NCBI GenBank assembly: GCA_012270065.1
Contig: JAAXJB010000048.1
Location: forward strand, 1 to 64,000
Direction of reading: 5' to 3'
Length of the DNA stretch: 64,000 nucleotides
Origin: Rubripirellula sp.
GTDB taxonomy: Bacteria > Planctomycetota > Planctomycetia > Pirellulales > Pirellulaceae
Shown: positions 44,556 to 52,839 of the stretch, piece by piece
Layout of the letters: each line of letters opens with the position of its first letter
Numbering within the stretch: the stretch's first letter is position 1
Notes under the pieces: generated by a model
What the model was told of the DNA's origin: nothing
Databases searched by the model: none
What the model saw: only the letters and a program-made list of their open reading frames with translations
Made by a program: the position numbers and the translations under genes

Positions 44556-45524
44556 ATGTCATCTGATGTTAACCCTGCCATCGAAGGTTCGCGTTGTTTG
44601 GTTACTGGGGGTGCCGGTTTCATTGGTTCCCATCTAGTCGAAGGCATTTTGGCTGCGGGCGGTAAGGTGCGCGTGCTCGACAACTTCAGTACCGGTTTCC
44701 GCCATAACCTCGACCAGTTTGAAGATGGGCAGGTGGAACTTCTGGAGGGCGACGCTTCCGATTTTGCGGTGGTGCAGCAGGCGGTCGTTGATGTTGATCT
44801 GGTTTTCCATGCGGCCGCGATGGCAAGCGTGCCACGCAGCATGCGGGAACCTGATTTATGCCATGCCTGGTGTACTACCAGTACTGTCAATTTATTGCAG
44901 GCGTCCGCGGCAGCGGGTGTGCGTCGTCTGGTGCTTTCTTCGACTAGCGCAGCTTATGGTGATTCCACATTTGTGTCCAAGCGTGAAACCGATCCATCGG
45001 CACCCTTGTCGCCTTATGCCGCTGCAAAGTTGGCAGCTGAGTCTTACTGTCATGCATTTCAGCGCAGCTTTGAAATCGAGACGGTAGTGCTGCGTTATTT
45101 CAATGTGTTTGGACCTCGCCAGGATCCAAAAAGTGAGTACAGCGCAGTCATTCCGAAATTTGTTTCCATGATTCTTTCGGGTGAACGCCCTGTGATTTTT
45201 GGTGACGGAAACCAGTCGAGGGATTTCGTTTTTGTCAAAGATGTAGTGCAGGCAAATCTGCTTGCTGCGACCGCGGTGGATGCGCCCGGCGGTACCTTCA
45301 ATATCGCCCGGGGAGAGCGAACAACTCTCTTGGAACTGCTGACCACGCTTCGCAAGATTCTTGATCAGCACATTGAGCCGATCCATGAACCACCAAGGGT
45401 GGGTGATGTTCGCGATTCGCTGGCGGACATTTCTGAAGCCCGGCGTCGATTGAATTTTGAACCCGCAACGACGATTGCCGAAGGTCTGCAACGCAGCGTT
45501 GAGTACTACCGCAGCCTCATCTGA
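44556..45524 (+). CDS. NAD-dependent sugar-nucleotide epimerase (extended SDR, GalE/WbpP-like)
   Basis: 322 residues from ATG 44556. Rossmann motif TGGAGFIGSH (17-26), the catalytic Ser in SSTSAAYGD and the YxxxK pair in SPYAAAKLAAE are present, as is ASVPRSMREP, close to the GSVPRSI of UDP-GlcNAc 4-epimerases such as WbpP. It probably makes UDP-galactose, UDP-GalNAc or a similar precursor for surface polysaccharide. No glycosyltransferase is adjacent, so the substrate remains open. Confidence 0.93.
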   Translation: MSSDVNPAIEGSRCLVTGGAGFIGSHLVEGILAAGGKVRVLDNFSTGFRHNLDQFEDGQVELLEGDASDFAVVQQAVVDVDLVFHAAAMASVPRSMREPDLCHAWCTTSTVNLLQASAAAGVRRLVLSSTSAAYGDSTFVSKRETDPSAPLSPYAAAKLAAESYCHAFQRSFEIETVVLRYFNVFGPRQDPKSEYSAVIPKFVSMILSGERPVIFGDGNQSRDFVFVKDVVQANLLAATAVDAPGGTFNIARGERTTLLELLTTLRKILDQHIEPIHEPPRVGDVRDSLADISEARRRLNFEPATTIAEGLQRSVEYYRSLI

Positions 45525-47492
45525 TCAGATGTTGGGTGGTGGAATGGGTTTCACCGATGGCGGCACAGTTTTGTAAGGCAGGTGGTAGTCTGCAAAAAGG
45601 TCTGCTCCGTAACCGCGTCGCATTTCCCATTTTGCGCGAGCCGCCCATGGTGAACCAGGGTGATTTTTGATTACCGCGTCGAACTGCTGGTTGGCACGTT
45701 CGACGTATGGCTTCGCGTCTTCCGTGCGGATTTTCTTGACCGTGCGAAGGTCCCAGTGAACGAGTTTTCTGTTTCCCTTCATGGGGGCCGCTTTTTTAGG
45801 GTTGGCAATGAAGGCATCCAGGGCAACTCCATATTCATAGATCCTTGCCTGATAGGCGATCAGCTGAGCCAGAATCAGATCATAATTCGCCTGCCAGCGT
45901 GGATCGGGTTCCTGCTCCCTGAGATGCTGCCCCGAAAGCAGTGCTCTTTCGGCTTCAGCCATGTATCTCAGGTGCAGTTTTGCTTTTTCCTGTTCCCGTC
46001 TCGCCTGTTTGATGAAGTCCTGTGGTTTCAGGGAAAATGCCAGCCGCATTTCAATCGCTTTTTTATTCGCCTCGGCGTACGGATTCAAATCCTGAATGAC
46101 TTTCCAGATCAACGATCTCAAGGGGAATTCGCTGCGATCAGCCAGTACCTCGATTTTTGCACGCAAGTCCGGGCGGTACGGCCGCAAGGCCTCCATGTCG
46201 TATTTTTCTTTGTAGCGGCCCACTAATTCGGCTTCTGCGCTTGGCAGCATGAAAAAGATTCCATTGGTTTCGCGGGCCAGGCGTGATTGTTCATAGGGTC
46301 CAAAGCCACTGCCGAAAGCATCACGCCTTCGATGAAATCCATTGGTTTGCAGCTGTTCAGGGAAAGCCGTTTCGGGTCCCCGGTCCATCTTCAAATAGTG
46401 GTGCCGGTTTGTCTGGGGGTGCTGCCAGTGCAGGTAGGCATAAGGTGAACCGAACACTGATTCGCGACCCAGTACATAGACTTTGCAATCAGCAGTCTTG
46501 GCGACGTTGATCGCCTGCTCGATATATCCGTCGTTGTTTTGCCGGTCGCCACTTTCGTCACTGACAAGAACGAGTGCCATTTTTCTGCCACGGCGGGCAA
46601 GATCCCGGTAGATTCCGATGGCGCGACCCACCGCCGAACTCATCAGCTCCCGCCCGCTGTTATCCACAGGTATCTCATCAATCGCTTTTCTGATCTCGTC
46701 ACGATCAGACGTGGGTTGGTGTTGTGTGTGATCAATGAACATTTCACCGTAACTGGTGACTGCCGTCATTAACGCTGTTTTCGTTGTCTTGCTTTCCGTG
46801 CGACCGACAATCCCCAGTTGCTCGTATACCGTTTCAATACGGTCTCTAATTTCCTGTTGGTCATCCTTCATGCTTTTGGATTGATCAAAGCACCACACCA
46901 CCAGTACGGGGCCCTCATCAAGCATCCAGACAAGTTCCTGTGACAAACGATCCAGAGCATTCTGATAGCTGTCGACAATGTCACGTGCCTCACCTTTGAC
47001 CTCACCGTCGGGCACTGCTTCAATCAGGGCAACCGGGTCCGGAATTCCAATCGTCGGTGCAGCGATGGTCAGTTGCGCAGTGTTGGCTTTTGCCATCAGT
47101 GATTGGTCAAGCGTCGGGAGGTTGGCTGCTGCAGCGGCTGCACTGACCGGGGCTGGAGCCGAGTTGAACAAAGCGACATTATCTAGAACCACGTCAATTT
47201 CCGGATCCAGTTCAACTTCAACGGGAGGGTCTTCCACGCGATCAGGAGCTGGGATAGCAACAAACCTTGCTTCCTCCTGTTCTATTTCCTCGTAAGTCAC
47301 AACCGCCAACAGCAATAGAATTGCGGTGTGGACGAGCAGCGAAATCGTGGGTGGCATGATCCCGACCAATCGTTCACGGAACGTCAGCGGCTCATCATCC
47401 CAGTCATGTGCGTTGAGCTGCAGAGCGTCAGCGTTCTGGCCAGTGTTCTGCGTCGAGGGGGTTTTGTTGCCGAGGTGGCCTTGAGAAGACAT
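45525..47492 (-). CDS. Membrane-anchored von Willebrand factor A-domain protein
   Basis: 655 residues. A single transmembrane segment (about 46-66) follows a short cytoplasmic N-terminus. After a Pro/Ala-rich linker, a vWA domain begins at about 195 with a complete MIDAS D203-Q-S205-K-S207, a Thr in ALMTAVTSYG and the Asp in LVSDESGD. The C-terminal 200 residues are helical and rich in Lys, Glu and Arg. Such proteins are numerous in planctomycetes and probably mediate envelope protein interactions. It converges with the epimerase gene, the two ORFs abutting at 45524/45525. Confidence 0.9.
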   Translation of the reverse strand: MSSQGHLGNKTPSTQNTGQNADALQLNAHDWDDEPLTFRERLVGIMPPTISLLVHTAILLLLAVVTYEEIEQEEARFVAIPAPDRVEDPPVEVELDPEIDVVLDNVALFNSAPAPVSAAAAAANLPTLDQSLMAKANTAQLTIAAPTIGIPDPVALIEAVPDGEVKGEARDIVDSYQNALDRLSQELVWMLDEGPVLVVWCFDQSKSMKDDQQEIRDRIETVYEQLGIVGRTESKTTKTALMTAVTSYGEMFIDHTQHQPTSDRDEIRKAIDEIPVDNSGRELMSSAVGRAIGIYRDLARRGRKMALVLVSDESGDRQNNDGYIEQAINVAKTADCKVYVLGRESVFGSPYAYLHWQHPQTNRHHYLKMDRGPETAFPEQLQTNGFHRRRDAFGSGFGPYEQSRLARETNGIFFMLPSAEAELVGRYKEKYDMEALRPYRPDLRAKIEVLADRSEFPLRSLIWKVIQDLNPYAEANKKAIEMRLAFSLKPQDFIKQARREQEKAKLHLRYMAEAERALLSGQHLREQEPDPRWQANYDLILAQLIAYQARIYEYGVALDAFIANPKKAAPMKGNRKLVHWDLRTVKKIRTEDAKPYVERANQQFDAVIKNHPGSPWAARAKWEMRRGYGADLFADYHLPYKTVPPSVKPIPPPNI

Positions 47493-47908
47493 CGAACATT
47501 CTCGAACTTTGGAATTGGCATTCGTCTCACGGTTTCTGCCCCCATTGTAGCGAAGACATGCCGCAGCGAGACCGTGTTTTTGTCGTATTTATTGTCGCCT
47601 CGTCCACGGATGATACGGCATCTTGATTCCTGCTTTCGTCAGTTCCGATCCTGTTGGAAAACCGGGCAACTGTATTTCTGTGCGATTTGAGCTGGCCTTC
47701 CGTGTCTGCCGGGAGAAATATTCATATGAGGTATGGCTGACCGATCGTGCGTCCAGCGATCACTGAACTGCGGATTTCCCAGAAAGATCAGAAGCCCCGG
47801 GAATGAGATCAGAAGCCCCAGGAACACTGAGCCTTGTGCGCACGAGGATGCTGAGCCTTGTGAGCACGAGGATGCTGACATCGATAAAGAGGGTGAGCAG
47901 CGTTCTCG
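47493..47908. other. Intergenic region with two adjacent tandem repeat arrays
   Basis: 416 bp between two minus-strand genes. It holds a 21-bp and a 24-bp tandem repeat back to back (47786-47875) and presumably the promoter of the vWA gene. No small gene is recognised. Confidence 0.6.
47786..47875. repeat. Compound tandem repeat: 21 bp x 2, then 24 bp x 2
   Basis: 47786-47806 and 47807-47827 are near-identical 21-mers beginning gatcagaagcccc. Directly after, 47828-47851 and 47852-47875 are 24-mers beginning tgagccttgtg that differ at one base. Confidence 0.92.
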
Positions 47909-49084
47909 TCATGTGGACGGCGAAGTGCGTTTCTGATATTCGCTCAAGCCGTGCAAGGCGTGGTAGAGCACACCGCATTCGAGATCAACATCAGCACATT
48001 GGTCCAGTACATCACACAGTCGTCGTACGCTACGTTCGACCCAGGGTTCAAACAGCGTCTGTGTTGGGGCTGCAAGAGCAAGGAATTCAAGGACATGCCC
48101 CGTGCTGCCCAAAGTCTCTCCCAGATCGCGAGTCCAGCCGGGGCGATGCAGATAGGCAACCGAGTAGGAACCGTCAGGATTCTGATTCAGCTTTGCCAAT
48201 TCAATGGCAGCCTTGATTACTGCATCAGCCTCTGCCCACACACCGGTGATGGGCAGTCCTTCACGTTTTCTCTGGTTCAAGGCCATCGCCATCCCAATCA
48301 AACGATGTGTTCCACCACAAACACTGTCTGTCAAACTCTGCTGCAATTCCGAGGCAAGCAGTGATTCGGTGGAGTATCGCGAACCATCGCGTGCCAGCCA
48401 GCGGTGGTCGGTGCTGCGGTAGGCGGTGAATGCGATCAACGTCCAGCTGAATTCACGTTCAAGATTACGAGGAACGTCATACTCTGCCTGGCGGATCCAG
48501 TCTTCCAATGTGAATGTGTGGTTTCTGCCTTGTATTTCGGTGTCCAGCGGTAGTTCAGCCTGGGCGATCACTGCCAGCCATTGATCTCGATGGCCTTGGC
48601 CGATTTTGGTCGATGGCTGCATTGCCATTCGCAAACCGGGACGTCCCGATGTTCCAAACTTGTCACCGCGTTCAGCTTCGAATCCGTTGACTTTGGAGCC
48701 CGACAGGAGATAAGGCAAGGCTGGTAAGGAACCGGACGCGGTTTGTATTTCGAATTCGGACCCGTATGCCAGAACACCGTGCAACACTTGCCATGCCCCG
48801 TGGGTGGAACTGGATAATTCCCGCCGTTGCAGATTCTGTTTCAGAGTTCGCGAGACCAGAGTACTCAATGGCTCATCGGCCATCTTGTGGGTCTCAGAAA
48901 CGGCTGTTCCCTTTTGCTCGTCGGGATGCTTTCCCGCTGGCTGATCCGATGCCACAGCTGATTTGCCGTCATCTGCTGTTTCGCCTGTCTGACCGGCCAC
49001 TGGTATTCTGCTCGAACCGCTCAAAGGGCAACCCGAGAGGATCAGTGCGGCGATGGCTGGAATGAGATACTGGAACTGAAGCAT
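47909..49084 (-). CDS. Lipoprotein of unknown function, possible alpha/alpha-toroid fold
   Basis: 391 residues from ATG 49084 (GTG or other starts up to 49123 are possible). A lipoprotein signal ends in LILSGC (Cys about 19). A Gly/Asp/Lys-rich linker follows to about residue 60, then a helical domain with repeated helix pairs, an NPDGSYS turn and TGHVLEFLALAAP, reminiscent of squalene-cyclase/prenyltransferase toroids but without a convincing catalytic motif. The FlgI-like lipoprotein gene lies 143 bp upstream on the same strand. Confidence 0.84.
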   Translation of the reverse strand: MLQFQYLIPAIAALILSGCPLSGSSRIPVAGQTGETADDGKSAVASDQPAGKHPDEQKGTAVSETHKMADEPLSTLVSRTLKQNLQRRELSSSTHGAWQVLHGVLAYGSEFEIQTASGSLPALPYLLSGSKVNGFEAERGDKFGTSGRPGLRMAMQPSTKIGQGHRDQWLAVIAQAELPLDTEIQGRNHTFTLEDWIRQAEYDVPRNLEREFSWTLIAFTAYRSTDHRWLARDGSRYSTESLLASELQQSLTDSVCGGTHRLIGMAMALNQRKREGLPITGVWAEADAVIKAAIELAKLNQNPDGSYSVAYLHRPGWTRDLGETLGSTGHVLEFLALAAPTQTLFEPWVERSVRRLCDVLDQCADVDLECGVLYHALHGLSEYQKRTSPST

Positions 49085-49227
49085 AACGGACTTCAGCCTG
49101 CGTCGAACGCATCGCGTTGTCAACTTGAGGATTCAGTTTCCCTGCGATTTATGCATTCTTTGACTGTTTTTTTCCGTCTAGGAAGGTCATGCCCATTTTG
49201 CCTGACTGGGAGCAGAGTTCGGATACG

Positions 49228-51021
49228 TCAATTGTCTTCCGCGGAATTTTCATCTGAAGAACTGGAAGTGCTTTCAGTTGCGTTTTCATTCGTGGTTTGA
49301 TTGGTTGCATCGTCAGCGTTTGCCTCGTCTGCTTCGTCACGATGGTATACGCGAACCGCTGCTGGTAACGGGTCCACTGCCAATTGGCTTGTCAGGTAGC
49401 CCTTTGCCTTGGCAAGTCGCAGGATGGAAATTGCGTCGCCGTAGCCACCTCCCACCGATACGATTCCGTTGATAACCGAGGCGACAGAATCAGAAACGGT
49501 TGCCCGTTTGTCGTCAGAATTAATCTGGAAGCGACTGATTTTCAATTTGCCCGGTGCATTGAGATCCGGTTTTAAAATCAGACCATTCGGCCCTCGGAGG
49601 AATTGTGGGATTGCCAACTTGCCGGGATCGCCGAAGAGGACTATTTCGGGAGACTCACGTAGCGAGACGACCACGGCCGGCTCTGCGTTGGAGGATATCT
49701 GGTAGAGATAAAATGACTTGAGCGCTTTGCCACCCAGGATGCTCTTGCCTTCAACCCCTTGGCGACGGATCGCGCAGAAGGAGCCGTATCGTGTTTCGAG
49801 GCTGGCTTCATTCATCAGCCGCTTCAGTGAATCAATCGCAAGCTGGTGGTTCATGCCCTGCAGGGCAAGTAGGGAGGGATGCCGAAATGCTGCTGTTTCA
49901 CGAATCGCGGTTTCCAATGCATCAACCGCTTCGGTGCGGTCAAGATAAGCAAGTGATTCAGCGGCATAGAAACGCAGTTCGGGATTGGTCGAGTTCAGGG
50001 CATCGATCAGTATCGGCACGGCGCTCTCACCCATGGCTTCGAGTTGCAAAGCGGCATCGGCGGCAGTGGCTGGATTGGTGAGCATGCTCGCGAGCTCCGC
50101 GAGTCTCGTTTGAGTCGCCGATGATTCCGGGGCTGTGCTGATCGCCTGGATGACGGCCATCATGCGGTGGATGTTGTGGCGGTATCGGGGGTGCGTCTCC
50201 ATTTCCACGAAATCATCTTCCTTGGCTTTGGCAATTCCCCGGCGGGTTGTGCCATCAAAGAAAAAGAATCGCCGATTGATCGCGGTGGCCAACGCGGCCG
50301 ATGTTTTGGCGTGCTGGTATTCGGGACTGAGGACAAGCCCCAGCTTGCGTGTGATTTGAATTCTGCCACCCGACAGAATCGTGCCCTCTGTTTTGAGAGT
50401 GCTGTCTTCGCCAGGAGTGTAACTGCTGCGCGTCAGGACTGGCCCTGTGCCAATCGCCATCACTTCACTCTTGCGGACCTTGTTCTGCAGAAAACGCTGT
50501 TGTCGAAGTCTCGTATCCAGCAACCATCCATCATTCAGATTGGAGACCACACTTTCGTTCGGAGCGCGGACGATGATGTCAACGGGATCGTTGCGACGAG
50601 CTCCGGGAGGAATGGTTGCCTGGATTCTTACCAACGCTGTGTTGTCGAGTTCCAAAAAGTGATTTGGATCTTTGATGTCACGCCTTTTCATTTCCTCCAG
50701 CAGTTCATCCCTGAATTGAGATGGATTGGCTGGGCCGCCTGTCCCCGGGAGTCCGTTGACCACGCCGACCCCAATCACCTGAATGGGACGCAATCCCTGA
50801 ATCACCGTCGCATCGCGAATCAAATCCGGCAACTCGGGGACCTTCATCAGTTCCTGTAACTTGGTTGTGCTGTCTCTGTCGCCTTTGCCTGTGATCAGGT
50901 TGCAGCCTGACGGCAAACCAATCAGAAGTATCAGAGCAGTGCTCAGGAAAACTTTTGCAGGGGAGATTTTCGTGACGGTATTCTTCGCGGAATAAAACCG
51001 AATGGGAATGAACTTGGGCAT
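49228..51021 (-). CDS. Lipoprotein with FlgI (flagellar P-ring)-like domain and HEAT repeats
   Basis: 597 residues from ATG 51021; the frame is open to ATG 51081 with 20 further basic residues. The signal ends in GLPSGC (Cys about 40), so it is a lipoprotein, unlike canonical FlgI with its Sec signal. The part after about residue 60 has FlgI motifs: PIQVIGVGVVNGLPGTGGP, PPGARRNDPVDIIVRAP, SNLNDGWLLDTRL and later RRFF..GIAKAKEDDFVEMETHPRYRHN. From about 310 HEAT-like repeats follow (AVPILIDALNSTNPELRFYAAESLAYL). The C-terminus is a Ser/Glu/Asn-rich tail. It may be a P-ring variant or a repurposed envelope ring protein. Confidence 0.87.
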   Translation of the reverse strand: MPKFIPIRFYSAKNTVTKISPAKVFLSTALILLIGLPSGCNLITGKGDRDSTTKLQELMKVPELPDLIRDATVIQGLRPIQVIGVGVVNGLPGTGGPANPSQFRDELLEEMKRRDIKDPNHFLELDNTALVRIQATIPPGARRNDPVDIIVRAPNESVVSNLNDGWLLDTRLRQQRFLQNKVRKSEVMAIGTGPVLTRSSYTPGEDSTLKTEGTILSGGRIQITRKLGLVLSPEYQHAKTSAALATAINRRFFFFDGTTRRGIAKAKEDDFVEMETHPRYRHNIHRMMAVIQAISTAPESSATQTRLAELASMLTNPATAADAALQLEAMGESAVPILIDALNSTNPELRFYAAESLAYLDRTEAVDALETAIRETAAFRHPSLLALQGMNHQLAIDSLKRLMNEASLETRYGSFCAIRRQGVEGKSILGGKALKSFYLYQISSNAEPAVVVSLRESPEIVLFGDPGKLAIPQFLRGPNGLILKPDLNAPGKLKISRFQINSDDKRATVSDSVASVINGIVSVGGGYGDAISILRLAKAKGYLTSQLAVDPLPAAVRVYHRDEADEANADDATNQTTNENATESTSSSSDENSAEDN

Positions 51022-51072
51022 CCTGCCACTCATCCGTTTGTGATTTGGCTTCGAATTCAAGAGAGCTTTCTT

Positions 51073-51088
51073 GTGCACCATGGTGCAC
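51073..51088. promoter_or_regulatory. 16-bp perfect palindrome upstream of the FlgI-like gene
   Basis: GTGCACCATGGTGCAC equals its own reverse complement. It lies 52 bp upstream of the chosen start (51021) and would overlap the alternative start ATG at 51081. It could be a repressor operator; chance cannot be excluded. Confidence 0.4.
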
Positions 51089-51435
51089 GGTGTTCTGTTT
51101 CATAGCCTGCCAGGACAGAGCGGGGCAAGATCAGCAGGGGGGTGGTCGGGCAATCAAGCCGCCTGCCAGAGGTCTCGAGGGACAAGGTCTCGAACGATCG
51201 GAGGCATTGGAATGGGGCTGCTGCAGAGCAAAACGCCGCCCGGGATATCCAGATTTGGCCAGAATAGCTCGGCAGGGGGGGGCGTGATGGGATTTCATCC
51301 CCGTGCAGCTGGGAGAGGAAGCGAAAATGGGAAAAACCCCCCGGCTAGTCGCTGGATTGGGGTGATTGGGTAAAAAGGTGGTGTTTTGGACGATCTTTCC
51401 TCAAAAAGACCTCGAAAACCACTAGGCGTGAGCTC
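51082..51435. other. Intergenic region upstream of rpsL
   Basis: This stretch has G-runs (eight G at 51275-51282) and no recognisable gene. The rpsL promoter follows at 51436. Confidence 0.45.
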
Positions 51436-51463
51436 TTGACAGAAAATCGAGGCTTGAGATACT
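51436..51463 (+). promoter_or_regulatory. Sigma-70-type promoter of rpsL-rpsG
   Basis: Perfect -35 TTGACA (51436-51441), 16-nt spacer and GATACT (51458-51463, 4 of 6 consensus). Transcription would start near 51470, leaving a leader of about 200 nt. Confidence 0.65.
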
Positions 51464-51487
51464 TTTCCGCTTGCTCGCGACATGCGC

Positions 51488-51509
51488 GTGGGAATGCACT
51501 CATTCCCGC
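51488..51509 (+). promoter_or_regulatory. Leader hairpin upstream of rpsL
   Basis: GTGGGAATG (51488-51496) pairs with CATTCCCGC (51501-51509) over 9 bp with one G-U pair and a CACT loop, about 18 nt after the predicted transcription start. It may stabilise the 5' end or serve feedback control by a ribosomal protein. Confidence 0.45.
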
Positions 51510-51667
51510 AACTCCTCCTGTTCGACACTGTTTTAGCACTGCTTGGGCGTGCTTGGGCACCGTTGGGCAGTAGTAACGGGTAGGTTACGGGCACATCCTC
51601 CGCTGGTCTGCGAGAGGTTCAGTTCAACCCTTCACATGTGTGGTTTGTCCACAGTACACGATTTTCA

Positions 51668-52033
51668 ATGCCAACAATCAATCAACTCGTCCGCAAGCGA
51701 CGCAAACTGAAGAAGAGCCAGAGCAAGTCGCCTGTGCTTGAGAAATGCCCTCAAAAACAGGGTGTCTGTTTGCAAGTCAGGACGATGACACCGAAGAAAC
51801 CGAACTCCGCTCTGAGAAAGATTTCGCGTGTTCGCTTGAGCAATGGCAAAGAGGTCACGGTTTACATCCCAGGCGAAGGGCACAACCTTCAGGAGCACTC
51901 GATTGTTCTTGTTCGGGGCGGACGTGTTCGCGATTTGCCCGGTGTCCGCTATCAGGTCGTTCGCGGTTCACGGGATGCACTCGGGGTTGAAGGGCGAAAG
52001 CAATCGCGTAGTCGATACGGTGCAAAGAAGTAG
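51668..52033 (+). CDS. rpsL: Ribosomal protein uS12
   Basis: 121 residues from ATG 51668 ([10 protein letters not shown]). It is part of the decoding centre of the 30S subunit. [21 protein letters not shown] and DLPGVRY are intact. Position 88 is Arg (RVRDLPG, E. coli numbering coincides) where most bacteria have Lys; K88R is a known streptomycin-resistance substitution. K43 is unchanged. It forms a unit with rpsG after 136 bp, driven by a strong promoter at 51436. Confidence 0.97.
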   Translation: MPTINQLVRKRRKLKKSQSKSPVLEKCPQKQGVCLQVRTMTPKKPNSALRKISRVRLSNGKEVTVYIPGEGHNLQEHSIVLVRGGRVRDLPGVRYQVVRGSRDALGVEGRKQSRSRYGAKK

Positions 52034-52169
52034 TCCTGATACCGGTCGGTTGATCGGGTATGCACTGCCACCGGTGATGTGACCGGATCGTTTTCCGCCG
52101 AACTCGAATTCCGAATCGCCGACAACACAGAAATAACAGCAATCAAGCCATCACAGTCAAAGTAAAAGT

Positions 52170-52646
52170 ATGGGACGTATCACAGCCAGCCGCACACAAC
52201 TCAAAGGTGATCCGCGGCACAACTCGTTGCTTGCCGGGAAATTCATCAATTGTTTGATGCTCGATGGCAAGAAGACCACCGCACAGCGTGTTTTCTACGA
52301 TGCATTGGACGAGATTGGTCGACGCAATGAGGTCGCTGATCAAACACCGATCGAGGTTTTCGAGACTGCGGTTGAAAATGTAAAGCCGTACATCGAAGTT
52401 CGCAGCAAGAGAGTCGGTGGTGCGAGTTATCAGGTTCCAATGCAAGTCAACCGGGCACGTCAGCAGAGTTTGGCGTTGCGTTGGCTGCTTGGTGCAGTAC
52501 GCGAGAAAAAAGGTCGCCCGATGCATATGAAGCTCGCTGATGAGCTTTTGTCGGCATACAAGAAAGAGGGTGTTGCCTACACCAAGCGTGAAAACACTCA
52601 CCGCATGGCTGATGCCAACAAGGCATTTGCACACTTCGCCTGGTAG
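52170..52646 (+). CDS. rpsG: Ribosomal protein uS7
   Basis: 158 residues, usual length. It binds the 3' domain of 16S rRNA and starts 30S head assembly. [28 protein letters not shown] and the C-terminal [28 protein letters not shown] are typical. A strong intrinsic terminator lies 25 bp after the stop, so transcription of rpsL-rpsG probably ends before fusA. Confidence 0.97.
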   Translation: MGRITASRTQLKGDPRHNSLLAGKFINCLMLDGKKTTAQRVFYDALDEIGRRNEVADQTPIEVFETAVENVKPYIEVRSKRVGGASYQVPMQVNRARQQSLALRWLLGAVREKKGRPMHMKLADELLSAYKKEGVAYTKRENTHRMADANKAFAHFAW

Positions 52647-52671
52647 GTCGAACCGAATCCGATCACAAATG

Positions 52672-52707
52672 ACCGCGATACGGCCCATGTCCGTGTCGCG
52701 GTTTTTT
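52672..52707 (+). terminator. Intrinsic terminator after rpsG
   Basis: ACCGCGATACGG (52672-52683) pairs with CCGTGTCGCGGT (52691-52702) over 12 bp with one G-U pair and a 7-nt loop, followed by six T (52702-52707). This is a textbook rho-independent terminator. Confidence 0.9.
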
Positions 52708-52716
52708 ATGCGCTGC

Positions 52717-52752
52717 GTTACGCTAGAGTCCAGGGTTACGCTAAAGTCCCCG
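52717..52752. repeat. 18-bp tandem repeat, two copies
   Basis: 52717-52734 (gttacgctagagtccagg) and 52735-52752 differ at three positions. The array lies 10 bp past the rpsG terminator. Confidence 0.85.
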
Positions 52753-52839
52753 GTGGATCACGTTGTTGCCTTTTTTTACTGTGGTAAATCCATTCGCGTT
52801 TGTCCGTCCTTCGAATTGTCCCATCCGTGAATCGTTTTC

